DNA of 7,046 nucleotides, taken from NCBI GenBank assembly GCA_003176075.1, contig PSRN01000299.1, forward strand, positions 1-7,046. The letters run 5' to 3'. The notes below the pieces were generated by a model, which was given only the letters and a program-made list of their open reading frames with translations, had not been told where the DNA came from and made no database searches. Below are positions 5,403 to 7,046 of the stretch, in pieces (the stretch's first letter is position 1; the number at the start of each line of letters is the position of its first letter). Source of the DNA: Bdellovibrio sp. GTDB taxonomy: Bacteria; Bdellovibrionota; Bdellovibrionia; Bdellovibrionales; Bdellovibrionaceae. Position numbers and translations under genes: made by a program.

Positions 5403-6240
5403 AATGAGCGAACGCCTGCGGGCGGAACGAATCGGAGTCCCCCGCCAACCCCTGCGCGAAATCTACTTTCTTATCCTAAAGATGAGTTGGCCCCGTTTTT
5501 TGGCGCTGGTCGCATTTAGTTTCTGCGCGCTCAACGCTTTCTTTGCGACCCTGTATTGGCTGGGGGGCGACACCATCACCAACGCCGAACCTGGCTCTTT
5601 TTTCGACGCCTTTGCATTTTCCAACCAGACCTTGGCAACGATCGGTTACGGCAAACTCCTCCCCCAAGGCACTTACGCCAATGTGGTGGTGTTGGTGGAA
5701 AGCGTGGTGGGGGTTAATTTTGCAGCCCTGGTCACTGGCTTGACCTTTGCCAAGTTTTCACGCCCCACCACCCATATCGTATTCACCGATAAGGTCGTGG
5801 TGGTTCCTTTTGAAGGCGTGCCGACCCTGATGTTTCGCATGGGGAATGGCCGCGACACCAATATCATGGACGCTGAAGTCAAGGTGGTGACCTTGCGAAA
5901 GCAAGTCTCTCGCGAAGGTCTGGTCATGTCGCGCTTTATTGATTTGCCGCTGGAGCGATCAACCAGCTCTTTCTTTATGTTGACTTGGACGGTGATGCAT
6001 AAGTTGGACAAAGCCAGCCCGTTTTATGGTTTTTCCGTCGAAGACTTCCGTCAGAGGGGAGTTGAGCTTTTTATCTCTCTGGTCGGTTTCGATGAAACCT
6101 ACGCCCAAACTGTCCACGCCAACTGGCGATACACACCCGGCGATATTCATTTCGCTAAGAAGTTTGTGGATGTCATCGAAACTCTTCCCGATGGCGTGCG
6201 ACGCATTCATTTTAATCGCTTTCATGAGATTGAAATCTGA
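5395..6240 (+). CDS. Inward-rectifier K+ channel (KirBac type)
   Basis: Inner-membrane potassium channel of the prokaryotic Kir family, a tetramer in known members. The product is 281 residues, a normal length. In order: an amphipathic segment before the membrane (about 17-31, slide-helix position), first membrane helix (about 33-56), pore helix (about 68-81), selectivity filter TIGYG (82-86), second membrane helix (about 93-120, with Glu102 in its path), then a cytoplasmic beta-rich Kir domain (about 125-281). The SWPRF before helix 1 and FSRPT after helix 2 are typical of bacterial Kir proteins. Lys87 directly follows the filter, where KirBac1.1-like channels have Asp. The start at 5395 is taken as the first in-frame ATG; ATG at 5404 is an alternative. 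No ligand-sensing domain is fused. No functional link with glnS is evident. Confidence 0.95.
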   Translation: MSRMSERLRAERIGVPRQPLREIYFLILKMSWPRFLALVAFSFCALNAFFATLYWLGGDTITNAEPGSFFDAFAFSNQTLATIGYGKLLPQGTYANVVVLVESVVGVNFAALVTGLTFAKFSRPTTHIVFTDKVVVVPFEGVPTLMFRMGNGRDTNIMDAEVKVVTLRKQVSREGLVMSRFIDLPLERSTSSFFMLTWTVMHKLDKASPFYGFSVEDFRQRGVELFISLVGFDETYAQTVHANWRYTPGDIHFAKKFVDVIETLPDGVRRIHFNRFHEIEI

Positions 6241-6420
6241 AAACGGCCGCAAAAGCCAATTTGGGATGCGACAATAAGTCCAATAGAGAAAATTTGCTTT
6301 TGAAAAAATGATAGTCAGTCTTTGCTTCACAATGCTGTTAGGGTACCAACGCGGGTTCACCCTTGTTCACCCGTTACGAGTTCACCCTTCAAGGGGAAAA
6401 CATAAAGATAAGGAGAGAAT
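6241..6420 (+). other. Intergenic region upstream of the secreted-protein gene
   Basis: This 180-base gap holds no gene I can support. It carries AT-rich sequence to about 6340, one GGTACCA copy (6342-6348), the GTTCACCC repeats, a CCCTT/AAGGG palindrome (6385-6395), and AGGAG (6411-6415) five bases before the ATG at 6421. I could not place a confident -35/-10 pair. No clear hairpin-plus-T-run terminator follows the K+ channel gene. Confidence 0.6.
6355..6387 (+). repeat. Three direct GTTCACCC repeats upstream of the last gene
   Basis: GTTCACCC occurs at 6355-6362, 6365-6372 and 6380-6387, with start-to-start distances of 10 and 15 bases; a shorter TTCAC lies at 6326. Spacing near one and one-and-a-half helical turns, just upstream of the ribosome site at 6411, is compatible with a multi-site operator or a leader RNA element. 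Three short copies are too few to exclude local slippage duplication. Confidence 0.55.
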
Positions 6421-7020
6421 ATGTTCAGCAATATCGTATTTGGATTCGCTCTGATTGTCGGATCAGCAGCTTCAGCAAACTGTAACCGGTTTGAAAATAT
6501 AGGTAAATTCAGTGGTCGCTGGATAGTGCAATCCGGAGGTCTTGCTTCTCAGGGAACAGTCTTCGAAGTCCAGGACAAGGACTGCACTCTGGTGATCAGC
6601 AGCGATCCCTCACATGCCATAGGTAGCGGAAAACCAGGCGAGCCTTCTCAGACAATCACCCTGAATTTTAGCACTTTCGCCATCGAATGGTTGCCTACCA
6701 CAGAGGTTGAGGCGATTCGTTTTAAGTCGGCTGAGTCAGATGCTGCTGGAAAAAGAATTGAGCTGAGATTTGAGGGGGATATAAAAGGCTGGGCAGTGAA
6801 CCAAAAAATACCGGACTATCGAGTTGACGCTTTGGTTGATGGTCGGATTCTGCTAGAGAACGGCGACACAATGAGAACTCAAATTACCGCGGCTCGAGCG
6901 ACAAGGGTCAACTTGAACATATCGGAATTCTTTGTTCTCGGGGCCAATTACGTTCTTTCGATGTTGAATGATTCGGACATGGTGATCAAAGGATTCGAAT
7001 CAGTCCTCAAGCGCAAATAA
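6421..7020 (+). CDS. Secreted protein of unknown function
   Basis: I do not recognise the family. The 199-residue product starts with a hydrophobic segment (5-19) ending Ala-Ser-Ala, a good signal peptidase I site before Asn20; the segment is unusual in having no Lys or Arg before it. The mature part has only two cysteines in its first half (Cys21 and Cys55), which could pair in the periplasm. The alternation of polar and hydrophobic residues over about 28-165 suggests a small beta-rich domain; the last 30 residues look more helical and end in Lys-Arg-Lys. Cys21 directly after Asn recalls the Asn-Cys of the left-hand lipoprotein, but the better reading is cleavage after ASA. A good AGGAG (6411-6415) supports the start. 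No partner gene is visible before the window ends. Confidence 0.8.
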   Translation: MFSNIVFGFALIVGSAASANCNRFENIGKFSGRWIVQSGGLASQGTVFEVQDKDCTLVISSDPSHAIGSGKPGEPSQTITLNFSTFAIEWLPTTEVEAIRFKSAESDAAGKRIELRFEGDIKGWAVNQKIPDYRVDALVDGRILLENGDTMRTQITAARATRVNLNISEFFVLGANYVLSMLNDSDMVIKGFESVLKRK

Positions 7021-7046
7021 GGTACCAGGTTCCGATTGCAGAAGCG

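Noticed and set aside
6355..6387. CRISPR-like array
   Set aside because: Repeats are only eight bases with spacers of two and seven bases, far from CRISPR dimensions.
6421..6483. Last gene product as a lipoprotein with Cys21
   Set aside because: The residues before the cysteine (Ser-Ala-Asn) do not make a lipobox, and Ala-Ser-Ala just before gives a better signal peptidase I site.

Overview
The window looks like ordinary chromosome from a predatory or Bdellovibrio-like bacterium (Bdellovibrionota/Oligoflexia type). This is an inference from the gene content, from a lipoprotein with the Phe-Gln-Asn-Cys cleavage site that I associate with that group, and from a bacterial GlnRS of the proteobacterial type. 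No phage, insertion sequence, CRISPR array, tRNA or rRNA is visible. No single gene cluster amounts to a new defence or biosynthetic system.

Layout, left to right. Positions 1-265 are non-coding and begin with a GC-rich, hairpin-dense stretch. Then comes a minus-strand gene for an exported, probably lipid-anchored protein (266-1036) with six regular cysteine-bounded repeats and an awkward translation start. After a 116-143 base gap comes glpK on the minus strand (1180-2751). Divergent from glpK is a PlsC-type acyltransferase (2809-3570, plus strand). Its stop codon overlaps that of glnS (3567-5282, minus strand), so the two genes converge with no space between them. Divergent from glnS is an inward-rectifier K+ channel (5395-6240, plus). 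After a 180-base gap with three GTTCACCC repeats there is a small secreted protein of unknown function (6421-7020, plus). The window ends 26 bases later.

How the genes may relate. GlpK makes sn-glycerol-3-phosphate, and acyltransferases of the PlsC superfamily act on glycerol-phosphate lipids, so the divergent glpK/acyltransferase pair is a plausible small glycerolipid unit. glnS and the K+ channel are housekeeping/transport neighbours with no clear link. The two exported proteins at the ends are unrelated in sequence.

The most notable pattern is that four of the six genes carry short direct repeats at or near their 5' ends: 9-base units in glpK, an 18-base unit in glnS, 6- and 12-base units in the lipoprotein, and an 11-base repeat at 14-base spacing over the K+ channel start. 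The coding ones are all multiples of three. The other main point is the six-fold, about 29-residue cysteine repeat of the lipoprotein.
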